DNA of 64,000 bases from Demequina litorisediminis. Lineage in GTDB: Bacteria; Actinomycetota; Actinomycetes; Actinomycetales; Demequinaceae. The stretch covers positions 2,666,001-2,730,000 of the forward strand of contig NZ_BSUN01000001.1 in assembly GCF_030161615.1 (NCBI RefSeq), written 5' to 3'. The notes below the pieces were generated by a model, which worked only from the letters and a program-made list of their open reading frames with translations, was not told where the DNA came from and did no database searches. The translations under genes were made by a program, and so were the position numbers. Below, piece by piece: positions 15,266 through 25,582 of the stretch. Positions within the stretch are counted from its first letter, which is position 1; every line of letters begins with the position of its first letter.

Positions 15266-16060
15266 ATGGCACGCACCCCTGATTGCGGGTAACTGGAAGC
15301 CTGAACCTCGACCACCTCGAGGCCACTCACACCGTGCAGAAGCCTTGCGTGGCTCCTGCGCGACGCGAAGCACGACTTCGAGGACGTGGAGGTTGCGGTG
15401 CTCGCATCGTTCACCTCCATCCGTTCCGTGCAGACGCTCGTGGACGCCGACAAGGCTCGAGTTGAAGTACGGCGCCCAGGACATCTCGCAGCACACCTCC
15501 GGTGCCTACACCGGCGAGGTCTCCGGCACCCAGGCTCGCGAAGCCTGGGCGTCTCCTACGTGGCCGTCGGCCACTCGGAGCGTCGCGAGTACCACGGCGA
15601 GAGCGACGAGGTCGTGGCGGCCAAGACCAAGGCCGCGTTCGAGAACGGCATCGTGCCGATCGTCTGCGTGGGCGAGGGCCTCGACGTCCGCAAGGAGGGC
15701 CGCCAGGTCGAGTACACGCTCGCCCAGGTTGACGGCGCGCTGAAGGACCTGCCCGCCGACAAGGCGAAGGACGTTGTCATCGCCTATGAGCCCGTGTGGG
15801 CCATCGGCACCGGCGAGGTTGCGACCCCCGCCGATGCTCAGGAGGTCTGCGGTGCGATCCGTGCCCGCCTCGCCGAGCCTGTACGACGCCGAGCCTTGCC
15901 GATGGCGTGCGCGTGCTCTACGGCGGCTCCGTGAAGTCGAGGCTCGATCGCCCAGGCGATGGCGGAGCCCGACGTCGATGGCGGCCTCGTGGGTGGCGCA
16001 AGCCTCGACCCCGAGGAGTTCGCGAAGATCGCGCGCTTCCGTTCGCACCAGATCGGCTGA
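15266..16060 (+). CDS. tpiA: Triosephosphate isomerase
   Basis: This isomerase interconverts dihydroxyacetone phosphate and glyceraldehyde 3-phosphate. The catalytic His lies in [12 protein letters not shown], the catalytic Glu and flexible loop in [15 protein letters not shown], and the phosphate-binding glycines in VLYGGSVKS and GLVGGASLD. The gene has eight AGCT insertions (15298, 15340, 15453, 15532, 15542, 15876, 15892, 15940), the densest set in the window, and one indel in the C-run at 15276-15279 near the start (expected [12 protein letters not shown] or MARTLIAGNWK). Corrected length is about 262 residues, normal for actinobacteria. Confidence 0.96.
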
Positions 16061-16143
16061 CGCCCCACCGTGCGTGGCGCCTACCAGGATGCGCTCACCT
16101 TCGCGTATCCTGGTAGGCGATCCGAACACGTCTGAGGAGAACT

Positions 16144-16389
16144 GTGCACATTCTGGAGATCACCCTGTGGGTGCTGCTCGTGGTCACGTCGCTCGTGATC
16201 ATCGGCCTGGTGTTGATCCACCGGGGCCGTGGCGGCGGCATCACCGACATGTTCGGCGGCGGCTTTGCGTCCGGCGTTCAGTCGTCGGCCGTTGGTGAGC
16301 GGAACCTCACCCGCATCACGTGGATTACGGCCTCGATTTGGGTCTCGATCATCGTGTTGCTCGGTCTCATCTCACGGTTCGCCGTCTAG
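16144..16389 (+). CDS. secG: Preprotein translocase subunit SecG
   Basis: This 81-residue protein has two membrane helices (LWVLLVVTSLVIIGLVLIH and ITASIWVSIIVLLGLIS) flanking the conserved glycine-rich loop GGGITDMFGGGF. SecG is the non-essential third subunit of the SecYEG translocon. The GTG start follows AGGAGAACT at a proper distance. Location after tpiA and before rbpA is the standard actinobacterial arrangement. Confidence 0.95.
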   Translation: MHILEITLWVLLVVTSLVIIGLVLIHRGRGGGITDMFGGGFASGVQSSAVGERNLTRITWITASIWVSIIVLLGLISRFAV

Positions 16390-16409
16390 CAGCATCTGAG
16401 GGGAAACAC

Positions 16410-16782
16410 ATGGCAGGCGGAAACGCCATTCGCGGCTCGCGCGTCGGCGCGGGGCCCATGGGCGAAGACGAGCGCGGCGAGTCCGCACCGCGTCAGGTCG
16501 TCAACTACTACTGCGCGAAGGGCCACGTCACGTCGCCCAGCCTTTGCGCTGGGGGACGAGAACGACGCTCCCGAGGTTCCGATGGAGTGGGATTGCCCCC
16601 GCTGTGGACTTCCCGGTGGCCTTGACCCCGAGAACCCGCCGGAGCCGCTGCGCAACGAGCCGTACAAGACGCACCTCGCGTATGTGAAGGAGCGTCGCAC
16701 CGATGAGGAGGGCGAGGCCCTGCTCGACGAGGCGCTCGGCACGCTCCGTGCCCGTCGCGGCACCGCGGTCGTCGCCGACTAA
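16410..16782 (+). CDS. rbpA: RNA polymerase-binding protein RbpA
   Basis: RbpA binds the primary sigma factor and RNA polymerase and stabilises the open promoter complex; it is restricted to actinobacteria. Seen are the basic N-terminal tail (GGNAIRGSRVGAGPMGE), the core zinc-ribbon-like domain with CAKGH and CPRCGLPG, and the sigma-interaction segment (THLAYVKERRTDEEGEALLDEAL). Corrected length 123 residues. One extra base at AGCCT 16539 disrupts the invariant region expected as TSPSFALG. Confidence 0.96.
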
Positions 16783-16793
16783 CACCCGTTCAC

Positions 16794-16840
16794 CGAGGGG
16801 CCCGTCGCCTTCCCACCAGGGAAAGGCGACGGGCCCCTCG
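16794..16840 (+). terminator. rbpA terminator
   Basis: A long GC-rich stem (CCGAGGGGCCCGTCGCCTT and its complement) follows the rbpA stop by 11 bp. Confidence 0.75.
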
Positions 16841-16874
16841 GCTATTTCCCCCGCCACCCACCTACCCCCTTAGC

Positions 16875-16935
16875 CGAGTCAAATGGATCCATTTGACTCG
16901 CCTAAGGCCTTAGACGAACCAAATGGATCCATTTG
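16875..16935. promoter_or_regulatory. Two BamHI-centred palindromes, candidate operator pair
   Basis: A perfect 26-bp palindrome (arms CGAGTCAAATGGA, 16875-16900) is followed by a second copy of its 16-bp core CAAATGGATCCATTTG (16920-16935). The centres are 40 bp apart, about four helical turns. A further small palindrome, CTAAGGCCTTAG (16902-16913), lies between. The AT-rich arms stand out in this GC-rich DNA. Position is upstream of the CxxC gene at 16998. Binding protein unknown. Confidence 0.55.
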
Positions 16936-16997
16936 ACGGTGAGGGAGTGGGGGATGGAAGGATGGCGGGGTACGACCCCATCGACACTGGAGGACCT

Positions 16998-17227
16998 GTG
17001 AAGATCGAGATCGAGTACTGCGTGCCGTGCGGCTACCTTGACCGGGCGCTCGACGCCCAGCGCACGCTGCTGAGCACGTTCGGCGGCCGCCTGGAGTCCG
17101 TCGCGCTGGTGACGGGGGAGAAGGGCGTGTTCACGTTCCGTGCGGACGGCGACACCATCTACTCCAAGCCGGACAGTACGACATCACTCAGATTGTCGAG
17201 TCCGTGAAGGCCCGTCTGACCGCGTAG
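16998..17227 (+). CDS. SelT/SelW/SelH-like Rdx-family protein
   Basis: This 76-residue thioredoxin-fold protein has the redox motif CVPC at residues 8-11, followed by YLDRALDAQRTLLSTFG and a strand-rich C-terminus. Non-selenocysteine Rdx proteins of this type are common in actinobacteria; the substrate is unknown. The GTG start is supported by a GGAGGA site 4-9 nt upstream. The frame needs one base at 17176, where AGCT has apparently been read as AGT (expected Pro-Asp-Ser-Tyr). It is the gene immediately downstream of the tandem palindromes. Confidence 0.8.
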
Positions 17228-17240
17228 TCGACGACCGACA

Positions 17241-17274
17241 AGGAAGGGCGGGGCCATCGGCCCCGCCCCTTCCT
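17241..17274. terminator. Bidirectional terminator between the CxxC gene and pgl
   Basis: A stem of about 15 bp (AGGAAGGGCGGGGCC with complement, one bulge) and an ATC loop lies between convergent genes. Confidence 0.7.
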
Positions 17275-17321
17275 CATGGTTGATCCGCCTTGCGGCGATG
17301 TGGCCGATGCCTCGGCTGGCC

Positions 17322-18032
17322 CTAGACCTTCGTCGCGGCTGCGGCGTCGACGAGCCACAGCGTGCGCTCGGTGCCGTCCACGGCACCGCCGGGAACTCCG
17401 GAGCGGCGCAGGGAATCGCGGACCGCATCGGCCTTGCCCTCGCCTGCGGCCACCACCCACACCTCGCGGGCGCGGTTGATGCTGGCGAGCCCGAGCGACA
17501 CCCTGGTGGGCGGCGGCTTGGGGGAGTCGTGAACGGCGTGAGTCTCGGCCGAGGGGCCCGTGAAGACCGGGTGTCCGGGGAACAGCGACGCCACGTGAGC
17601 GTCCGGCCCAAGCCCGAGCAGCAACACATCCCATGCGGGGGTGCCTGCCGCGGAGATTTCGCGGGCGTATGCCTCTGCAGCCTCCTCGGCGGATGCGAAG
17701 GCATCGGAGGAACCCATGCGGTGGATGTTGTCCTCGGGCAGCGGAAGCGTTCCGAGCAACACGGCCTGAGCCTGGCCCTCGTTGCGGTCGGCGTCGCCCG
17801 CGGGGACGAACCGCTCGTCGCCCCACCACACGTGAACGCTGGTCCAGTCGACCGTGCCGGCCAGCGGAGAGGCCGCCGCCGCTTCCAGCAGCGCGATGCC
17901 GACGGTGCCGCCGGTGAGCACCACGTCGGCGCGGCCGCGCAGGGCCACCGCGTCGCCCACGGCGATCAGGAGGCGCGCGCCCGTGGACTGGGCGACGGCA
18001 TCGGCGTCAGCGTGGACGATGACCTGCCTCAC
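17322..18032 (-). CDS. pgl: 6-phosphogluconolactonase
   Basis: Pgl hydrolyses 6-phosphogluconolactone in the oxidative pentose phosphate pathway. The product is 236 residues with the NagB/RpiA-fold motifs VVLTGGTVGIALLEA, VWWGDERFVP, LLLGLGPDAHVASLFPGHP and the C-terminal VVAAGEGKADAVRDSL. The gene is undamaged. Its GTG start overlaps the opcA stop (GTGA), completing the zwf-opcA-pgl operon. Confidence 0.94.
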   Translation of the reverse strand: MRQVIVHADADAVAQSTGARLLIAVGDAVALRGRADVVLTGGTVGIALLEAAAASPLAGTVDWTSVHVWWGDERFVPAGDADRNEGQAQAVLLGTLPLPEDNIHRMGSSDAFASAEEAAEAYAREISAAGTPAWDVLLLGLGPDAHVASLFPGHPVFTGPSAETHAVHDSPKPPPTRVSLGLASINRAREVWVVAAGEGKADAVRDSLRRSGVPGGAVDGTERTLWLVDAAAATKV

Positions 18033-18944
18033 GCCTGACCCTTTCCTGCCCAGCGACGCAGCGCGTTGCCGTAGACGGGGTCGTCGTCGAGGCGGCGAAG
18101 GCTCCTCCGCGAGGCAGTCGCCGAGCGTCCTGGCGGGCAGAGCGATGGTGTGCTCCGGCTGGCCCGGCTGCGTGAGCGTGGCGTTGTGTCCGTCAGGCCG
18201 CGCGATGCCGATCTCGCCGGAGGGAGTCTCCAGCACGATCGACTGCAGGCCACGGACGTCATCGGCGTACGTGGCCTCGAACTCGCAGCCCAGGGTGCCC
18301 TGAAGCCAGGCACCGAGCAGCAGGATCGACGGGCTACCCGTGTCCCCGTGCAGACGCGCCTTCGTGACGCGCTGGTCCGCCACCTGCTCGAGCGCGGCGG
18401 CCAGGAGCGCACGCCAGCGCGTGACGCGCGTCCACGCAAGGTCGGTGTCGCCAGCCTGGTAGTGCTCGGCGAGCGACCGCAGCACGGCGCCCGCATCGGC
18501 CTCACCCTTGGAGTCGGTGATGCGGCGCGCCGCCATACGGCCGATGCTCGAACCACCAGGGTTTGCAGGCACCGCGGCGGGCCACCAGGCCACGAGCGGC
18601 ACATCGGGAAGCAGCAGCGGCATGACGAGCGTGTCGCCGTGGTCGGCCTGGACGCGCGAGGGACGCAGGACCACGACCTCGGAGGCGCCGGCGTCGCCGC
18701 CCACGCGTAATTCGGCGTCGAGCGTGCCCTCGTCGCCGTCGTGCGGCGCGATGACGATGATGCGGCAGGGGTGCTCGCGCGAAGCGACGTTCGCGGTCTC
18801 GATCGCGTCCTCGACGTCCGCGTCGGTCGCGTCGATCACCAGGGTGAGGACGCGACCGAGTGTGATGACTCCGAAGTCCTTGCGCGACGACACGAGTCGC
18901 TTGTTGATCTCCGAGATGGAGGTACGGGGCAGGTCGATGATCAT
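18029..18944 (-). CDS. opcA: Glucose-6-phosphate dehydrogenase assembly protein OpcA
   Basis: OpcA is an actinobacterial and cyanobacterial protein needed for assembly or redox activation of G6PD. The 304-residue product starts [17 protein letters not shown] and contains LPDVPLVAWWP, GGSSIGRMAARRITDS and a C-terminal helical segment. An extra base at AGGCT 18099 falls near the end (expected LAEELRRLDDDPVYG). It overlaps the zwf stop by ATGA and the pgl start by GTGA. Confidence 0.93.
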
Positions 18945-20463
18945 GGGCGCCTCCAGACGCGTCCGTCCTTGGCCATCATGGCGTCGGCACTGGCCGGTCC
19001 CCACGTGCCCGAGCGATACTGCTCGGGCTGCACGCCGGAACCCTCCCAGTGGGCGATGACGGGGTCGAGCAGGCTTCCACGACAGGGCGACCTCTTCGTG
19101 GCGGGGGAACAGCGGCGGGTCGCCCAGCAGGACGTCGAGGATGAGGCGTTCGTATGCCTCGGGCGAGGACTCGGTGAAGGCGTTGCCGTAACCGAAGTCC
19201 ATCGTGACGTCGCGCACCTCCATCTGCGAGCCCGGCACCTTGGAGCCGAATCGCAGGGTGACGCCCTCGTCGGGCTGGACACGGATCACGAGCGCGTTGT
19301 TGCCTGCGTCGGTGCCTTCCACGTCCTGGAAGTAGGGACTCGGGGCCTTCTTGAAGACGAGCGCGATCTCCGTGACGCGACGACCAAGGCGCTTGCCCGC
19401 ACGCAGGTAGAACGGCGTGCCCGCCCACCGGCGGTTGGAAACGTCGAGCCGGATCGCGGCAAACGTCTCCGTGATCGAGTCCGAGGGGATGTCATCCTCG
19501 TCGAGGTAGCCACCCACCTGCTCGCCACCGCGCCAACCCGCGGCGTACTGGCCGCGCGCGGTGTTCGCGTCGAGGTCGTCCGGGAGCCTTGGCGGCGCGC
19601 AGTACCTTCTCCTTCTCGCCACGCAGGTCGTCGGCGTCGAAGGTGGCGGGCTCCTCCATCGCGGTCAGCGCGAAGAGCCTGGAGGAGGTGGTTCTGGATG
19701 ACGTCGCGAGCCTGGCCGATGCCGTCGTAGTAGCCGGCGCGCGACCCGATACCGATGTCCTCGGCCATCGTGATCTGGACATGGTCCACGTACTGGCTGT
19801 TCCAGATCGGCTCGAACAGCCTGGTTCGCGAAGCGCAGCGCCAGCAGATTCTGCACCGTCTCCTTGCCCAGGTAGTGGTCGATGCGGAACACGGAATCGG
19901 GCGGGAAGACGTCGGACACCACGGCATCGGCTCATTCGCGGTGACGAGGTCCTGGCCGAACGGCTTCTCGATGACGACACGGCGCCACGTGCCGTCCTTG
20001 GCGTCCGACAGCCCCGAATCGCGTAACTGCGTGAGGACCTGGGGGAACGCCGACGGCGGAATCGAGAGGTAGAACGCGTGATTGCCGCCGGTGCCGCGAC
20101 GCTCGTCGAGCTCCTCGACCGTCTCGCGCAATCGACGGAACGCATCGGGGTCGTCGAAGGTGCCCTGGACAAAGCGGATGCCCTCGGCGAGCCTGCTTCC
20201 ATGTCTCTTCGCGGAACGGCGTGCGGGCGTGCTTCTTGACGGAGTCGTAGACGACCTTCTCGAAGTCCTCGCGGTCCCACTCGCGCCGCGCAAAGCCCGT
20301 GAGCGCGAAGGCGGGGGCAGGAGACCACGGTTTGCGAGGTCATACACGGCGGGCATGAGTTTCTTGCGGGCGAGGTCGCCGGTGACGCCGAACATCACCA
20401 GGCCGGACGAGCCCGCGATGCGGGGAGGCGGCGGTCGCGCGGATCGCGCAGCGGATTGACCAT
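18941..20463 (-). CDS. zwf: Glucose-6-phosphate 1-dehydrogenase
   Basis: Zwf oxidises glucose 6-phosphate to 6-phosphogluconolactone with NADP reduction. The Rossmann motif [20 protein letters not shown] and the active-site [14 protein letters not shown] are present, with IEKPFG and the C-terminal [15 protein letters not shown]. Corrected length is 506 residues. Extra bases are at 19071, 19585, 19676, 19819 and 20190. One base is missing at 19929 (expected Glu-Leu, an AGCT codon pair), and one each in G/C runs at 20313-20317 and 20422-20425. The ATG at 20463 follows a TAAGGT box by 5 nt. First gene of zwf-opcA-pgl. Confidence 0.95.
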
Positions 20464-20556
20464 GTCAGACCTTACGTCGCGACGATGACGCCGCGTGGGT
20501 TCCGGGGGAGGGGTAGATGGTGAGGGTGGCGCAAGCGCGCCACCCTCACCGACGTA

Positions 20557-22620
20557 CTACTTGGCGGCGGCCAGCGACTCGCGCGCCTTGGCGGCGACGT
20601 TGTCGGCAGTGAAGCCGTACTTCTTCAGCAGCAGACCACCATCGGCCGACTCGCCGAAGTGGTCGATCGACACGGTGCGGCCCGCGTCGCCTGCGATCTC
20701 GGTCCAGCCGAGGCGCGAACCGGCCTCGACGGTGACGCGAGCCTTGAGCGCGGACGGGAGGACCGACTCGCGGTACTCGGCGTCCTGACGCTCGAAGCGC
20801 TCGCGCGACGGCATCGACACCACGCGGGCGTTGATGCCCTCGGCGGCGAGCACCTCACGTGCCTCGAGCGCGACCGCAACCTCGGAGCCGGTGGCGACGA
20901 TGACCACGTCGGCCTCGCCGTCACCGGCGAGCACGTAGGCACCCTTCGCAACGCCCTCTGCGGACGTGCCCTCGAGCACGGGCAGGTTCTGGCGCGACAG
21001 GATGATCGCCGACGGACGGTCGGTGGTCTCCAGGATGGCCTTCCACGCCGCGGTGGTCTCGTTGGCGTCCGCGGGACGCACCACGTCAAGGCCGGGGATG
21101 GCGCGCAGCGTCGCGATGTGCTCGATCGGCTGGTGCGTGGGGCCGTCCTCGCCAAGGCCCACCGAGTCATGCGTCCACACGAACGTGGTGGGGATGCGCA
21201 TGAGCGCGGCGAGACGGACCGAGGCACGCATGTAGTCGGAGAACACCAGGAAGGTGCCGCCGTACGTGCGAGTGAGGCCGTGAAGCGTGATGCCGTTGAG
21301 GATCGCGCCCATGCCGAACTCGCGGATGCCGAAGTGCAGCGTGCGGCCGTACCAGTCGGCGTTGGGCCACGAGTGGGTCGCGCGACGCGGGGGCAGGAAC
21401 GACGGCTCGCCGTCCATGGTGGTGTTGTTCGAGCCGGCGAGGTCGGCCGAGCCGCCCCACAGGCTCGGGAAGGATCGGTGCGAGCGCGCTCAGGACCTTG
21501 CCGGACGCGGCGCGGGTGGCGACCTTGGTGCCGGGCTCGAAGGTGGGAAGCGCGTCCTCCCAGCCCTCGGGAAGGCTCGCGAGCGGCGAGGCGAGCGAGC
21601 AGGCGAGCACGCTCGGGGTTCTCAGCCTCCCAGCGGGCAAGCCCCGCGTTCCAGTCGGAGTGCGCGGCCTGGCCGCGCTCCTTCACCTTGTGCATGTGCT
21701 CGAGGATCTCGGGCTCCACCACGAAGGACTGCTCGGGGTCGAAGCCGAGCACCTCCTTGAGGCCCGCGACCTCGGCGCCACCCAGGGCGGAGCCGTGGAC
21801 TCCACCGGTGTTCTGCTTGGTGGGCGAGGGCCAGCCGATGATGGTCGACAGGCGGATGATCGACGGCTTGCCGGTCTCGGCCTTGGCGGCCTCCAGCGCG
21901 TCGAACAGCGCGACGGGGTCCTCGTCGTAGCCGTCCTCCTTGATCCACGAGACGTGCTGGGTGTGCCAGCCGTAGGCCTCGTAGCGGGCCATGACATCCT
22001 CGGTGAAGGAGATGTCGGTCTCGTGCTCGATCGAGATGCGGTTGTCATCCCAGATGACGATGAGGTTGCCCAGTTCCTGAGTTCCCGCCAGCGACGACGC
22101 CTCAGCCGAGACGCCCTCCTGGAGGCAACCGTCGCCCGCGATCACATAGATGTGGTGGTCGAACGGCGAGGTGCCGGGCTCGGCGTTGGGGTCGAGCAGG
22201 CCGCGCTCCTTGCGGGCCGCCATCGCCATGCCCACGGAGGAGGCGATACCGGTGCCCAGGGGGCCGGTGGTGATCTCCACGCCGTCGGTGTGGCCGTACT
22301 CGGGGTGACCCGGCGTGCGCGAGCCCTCGGTGCGCAGCGCCTTGAGGTCGTCGAGGTCCAGGTCGTAGCCGGAGGCGAACAGGCTGCAGGTACAGCGTCA
22401 ACGACGAGTGGCCCGCGGACAGCACGAAGCGGTCACGGCCCAGCCACGACGAGTCCGACGGGTCGTGGCGCATGACGTTCTGGAACAGCAGGTACGCGGC
22501 CGGCGCCAGCGAAATGGCGGTGCCGGGGTGGCCGTTACCGACCTTCTCTACGGCATCGGCGGCAAGGACGCGCAGGGTGTCCACGGCGCGGCGGTCGGCA
22601 TCGGTCCAGGTGACGGTCAC
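20557..22620 (-). CDS. tkt: Transketolase
   Basis: This thiamine-diphosphate enzyme moves two-carbon ketol units in the non-oxidative pentose phosphate pathway. The N-terminal NGHPGTAISLAP, GPLGTGIASSVGMA, the cofactor motif GDGCLQEG with NRISIEH, the pyrimidine-domain FGIREFGMGAI and GLGEDGPTHQPIEH are clear. Corrected length 686 residues. Extra bases lie at AGGCT 21461, 21573 and 22381. GTG start with GGGAGA upstream. A transaldolase gene would normally lie between tkt and zwf in actinobacteria, but here only a 93-bp spacer exists. Confidence 0.96.
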
Positions 22621-22827
22621 AGATTTCTCCCATGAATCGTGAGGTGGTTCCCCGCCAGCCTAGCGGCGCGAAAGGGGTGCCGACACGCATCGGGCACAAC
22701 TTCACGGCACCCAAATCTGGGTGGTGAGGATCTCAGTACAAGGTTGTAACCCACGGGGGTCGCCGACGCTTCCCGCCGCCACATCAATCCACCCGCGGCG
22801 TGGGGCGGCGCCGCGGCCCTGCGCAGG

Positions 22828-22833
22828 TACCAT
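22828..22833 (+). promoter_or_regulatory. -10 box (TACCAT) of ctaB
   Basis: TACCAT ends 7 nt before the ATG at 22841. This decides the start: the alternative ATG at 22832 would overlap the box. Confidence 0.5.
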
Positions 22834-22840
22834 GGACGCC

Positions 22841-23804
22841 ATGTCCCAGGTCCCCCTCGCGCCCACCACGACGCCCGGCAAGGTGTCGTCGCGAATCCCG
22901 CTCGGAGACAAGGCCAAGGCCTACGTCGCGCTCACGAAGCCGCGCATCATCGAGCCTGCTGCTGATCACGACCGTTCCCGCGATGATCCTCGCGGCCGAT
23001 GGCTTCCCGCGCTGGGACCTGCTGCTCACCACGGTGGTGGGCGGCTACCTGTCCGCCGGTGCCGCCAACGCGTACAACATGTACTTGGACCGCGACATCG
23101 ACGCCATCATGAACCGCACCAAAGGCCGCCCACTGGTGACCGGCAAGGTGACGCCGTCCGAGGCGCTGACGTTCGCATCCGTCCTGGCCGTCGTGTCGAC
23201 CGCGTGGTTCTGGGTGGTCGTGGGGTCGCCGCTGGCATCCGTGCTGTCCGTCGCGGCCATCGTGGGCTACGTGGTGCTCTACACGATGATCCTGAAGCGC
23301 CGCACGGCCCAGAACATCGTGTGGGGTGGAGCCGCGGGCTGCATGCCGGTGCTCATCGGCTGGGCGGCCGTCACGCAGTCGCTCGCCTGGACCCCCGTCC
23401 TCCTGTTCCTCATCATCTTCTTCTGGACGCCGCCGCACTACTGGCCGCTGTCGATGAAGTTCAAGCGCGACTACGCCCGCGCCGAGGTACCGATGCTTCC
23501 GGTGCTCGCCTCGAGCCGCCGCGTCGCCGTCGAGATGATCGCCTACGCGGCCGCCATGGTCGCCACCACGCTGGTGCTGATTCCGGTGGCGGGGATGACC
23601 TGGGTCTATGCCGGCATCGCGGCTGTCGCGGGAGCCTGGTTCCTCACGGGATGCGTCAGCCTGTACCGCCGCGCGCAGCGTGACGAGGCGAAGCTCAAGG
23701 AGATGCGCCTCTTCCACGACTCGATCACGTACCTGACGATCGTGTTTGCGGCCATCATGGTGGACCCGTTCCTTCCGGAGGCCCTGACCGTCTGGCAGCC
23801 GTGA
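22841..23804 (+). CDS. ctaB: Protoheme IX farnesyltransferase (heme O synthase)
   Basis: CtaB/CyoE attaches a farnesyl chain to heme b, making heme O for terminal oxidases, in the membrane. This UbiA-superfamily protein shows the two aspartate-rich motifs [15 protein letters not shown] and [16 protein letters not shown], and about nine membrane helices. Corrected length 320 residues. One extra base at AGCCT 22953 (expected [14 protein letters not shown]). The stop overlaps the xerD GTG (GTGA). Confidence 0.94.
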
Positions 23805-24727
23805 CGAGCCTGACGGGGGAGCGCGAGGCCTACCTTGCGCACGTCTCCGTGGAGCGCGGCCTGAGCGCCAACACGCTCGCCGCCTATCGCCGCGACCTCA
23901 CGCGGTACGTCCTCTTCCTCGAGGCTCGCGACCGGGATGACCTCGCCGCCGTCACCCGCACCGACGTGGCCGACTTTGCCCTGGCGATCGGCACGGGGCG
24001 CGACGGTGGACGGCCGCTCGCCCCGGCATCGGCCTCCCGCACCGTGGTGGCCGTGCGCGGCTGGCACCGCTTCGCGCTGGCCGAGGGCTGGTGCACGCAG
24101 GACGTCTCCTCCGACGTCAAGCCGCGTGCCGTGCCCCAGCGCCTTCCCAAGGCAATCTCGACCGATCAGGTGGAGGCCATCCTCGAGGCGGCCTCGACAG
24201 GCGACGGCGCGGCACCCCTGCGCGACAGGGCCCTGCTCGAGCTCGTCTACGCCACGGGCGCACGCATCTCCGAGGCCGTGGGCCTCGACGTCGACGACCT
24301 GACCCTCGACGAGGGGCAGGAAGCGGTCCTGCTGCGCGGCAAGGGCCGCAAGGAGCGCGTGGTGCCCATCGGCGGCTACGCGGCGCGCGAGCCTTCACGC
24401 CTACCTGGTGCGAGCCCGCGCTCCGCTGGCACAGGGGGAGTGGGCACTCCCGCCCTGTTCCTCAACACCCGCGGCGGCAGGCTGTCACGTCAGAGTGCGT
24501 GGGTGATCCTGAAGGACGCCTCCGCCCGCGCGGGAGTGCCCGATGTTTCTCCGCACACCCTGCGTCACTCGTTCGCCACGCACCTCCTCTCGGGCGGCGC
24601 GGATGTGCGCGTGGTGCAGGAACTGCTGGGTCACGCCTCGGTCACCACCACGCAGATTTACACGGCCGTCACTCAGGACGCGCTACGCGAGGTGTACGCC
24701 ACCTCGCACCCGCGTGCCCGCGGGTGA
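23801..24727 (+). CDS. xerD: Site-specific tyrosine recombinase XerD
   Basis: XerD resolves chromosome dimers at dif together with XerC. Catalytic residues are visible: Arg in [12 protein letters not shown], His-x-x-Arg in [12 protein letters not shown], the second His in [14 protein letters not shown] and the nucleophilic Tyr in the same segment. The N-terminal SAM-like domain begins [23 protein letters not shown]. The product is 308 residues. Two lesions cancel: an extra base at AGCCT 24390 and one G missing in the run 24434-24438. Position next to parA-scpA-scpB is conserved, so this is the chromosomal XerD, not an element integrase. Confidence 0.93.
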   Translation: MTSLTGEREAYLAHVSVERGLSANTLAAYRRDLTRYVLFLEARDRDDLAAVTRTDVADFALAIGTGRDGGRPLAPASASRTVVAVRGWHRFALAEGWCTQDVSSDVKPRAVPQRLPKAISTDQVEAILEAASTGDGAAPLRDRALLELVYATGARISEAVGLDVDDLTLDEGQEAVLLRGKGRKERVVPIGGYAAREPSRLPGASPRSAGTGGVGTPALFLNTRGGRLSRQSAWVILKDASARAGVPDVSPHTLRHSFATHLLSGGADVRVVQELLGHASVTTTQIYTAVTQDALREVYATSHPRARG

Positions 24728-24744
24728 CAGGGGTGTCCCGACGG

Positions 24745-24750
24745 TAAGGT
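24745..24750 (+). promoter_or_regulatory. -10 box (TAAGGT) of the parA-scpAB operon
   Basis: TAAGGT ends 7 nt before the GTG start of the ParA-like gene. Confidence 0.5.
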
Positions 24751-24757
24751 GTGGGGC

Positions 24758-25575
24758 GTGACCGACTTCCCTCAGCCCGCCCCCTTGCCAGCCACGGTCC
24801 CGCACGCGTGGTCGCGTTGTGCAACCAGAAGGGCGGCGTGGGCAAGACCACCACGACCGTGAATCTCGCGGCGGCGTTGGCGGAGTACGGGCGCAAGGTC
24901 TTGGTGGTCGACTTCGACCCGCAGGGCGCAGCATCGGCCGGGCTTGGTATCAACCCGAACGAGGCCGAACTCACCATCTATGACCTGCTCATGAGGTCCT
25001 CGGTGTCCGCCGCGGACGTGATCGTGCCCACCAACGTCGAGAACCTCGACCTGATGCCCGCGAACATCGACCTCTCGGCCGCCGAGGTGCAGGCTGGTGG
25101 GCGAGGTGGCCCGCGAGTCGACGCTTGACCGTGCCCTGCGTGGCGTCGAGGACGAGTACGACGTCATTCTGATCGACTGCCAGCCCTCGCTTGGCTTGCT
25201 CACCGTGAACGCGCTGGTGGCTGCGCACGGCGTCATCATTCCGCTTGCCTCGGAGTACTTCGCGATGCGCGGCGTGGCGCTGCTGGTGGAGACCATCACC
25301 AAGGTCCAGGACCGCCTCAACCCGCGCCTCACCGTGGACGCGATCATCCCGACCCTCTACGACGGCCGCACCCTGCACTCACAGGAGGTCGTCGAGAGCG
25401 TCCGTCACGGCTTCGGCGACAAGGTCACCGAGACCATGATTCACCGCACGGTGAAGTTCCCCGACGCCTCCGTGGCCGCCGAGCCCATCACCACCTTCGC
25501 CCCGCAGCACGCGGGCGCCCACGCCTACCGTCAGGCTCGCCCGCGAGCCTTGTCGCGCGCGGCGTCGCCGCCTGA
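24758..25575 (+). CDS. ParA/Soj-family chromosome-partitioning ATPase
   Basis: This deviant Walker-type ATPase shows CNQKGGVGKTTTTVNLAAALA, VVDFDPQGAASAGLG and the Walker B-like DVILIDCQPSLGLLTVNAL. Corrected length 271 residues. One C is missing in the run 24780-24784 near the start. Extra bases are at AGGCT 25091, AGGCT 25533 and AGCCT 25546. As the neighbour of scpA/scpB it is the second ParA of actinobacteria, probably distinct from the oriC-proximal ParA. Role in segregation or condensin loading is inferred from context. Confidence 0.88.
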
Positions 25576-25582
25576 CACGCAC

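Noticed and set aside
23801-24727. XerD-like recombinase as a mobile-element integrase
   Set aside because: Its position between ctaB and parA-scpAB is conserved in actinobacteria and no att repeats flank it.
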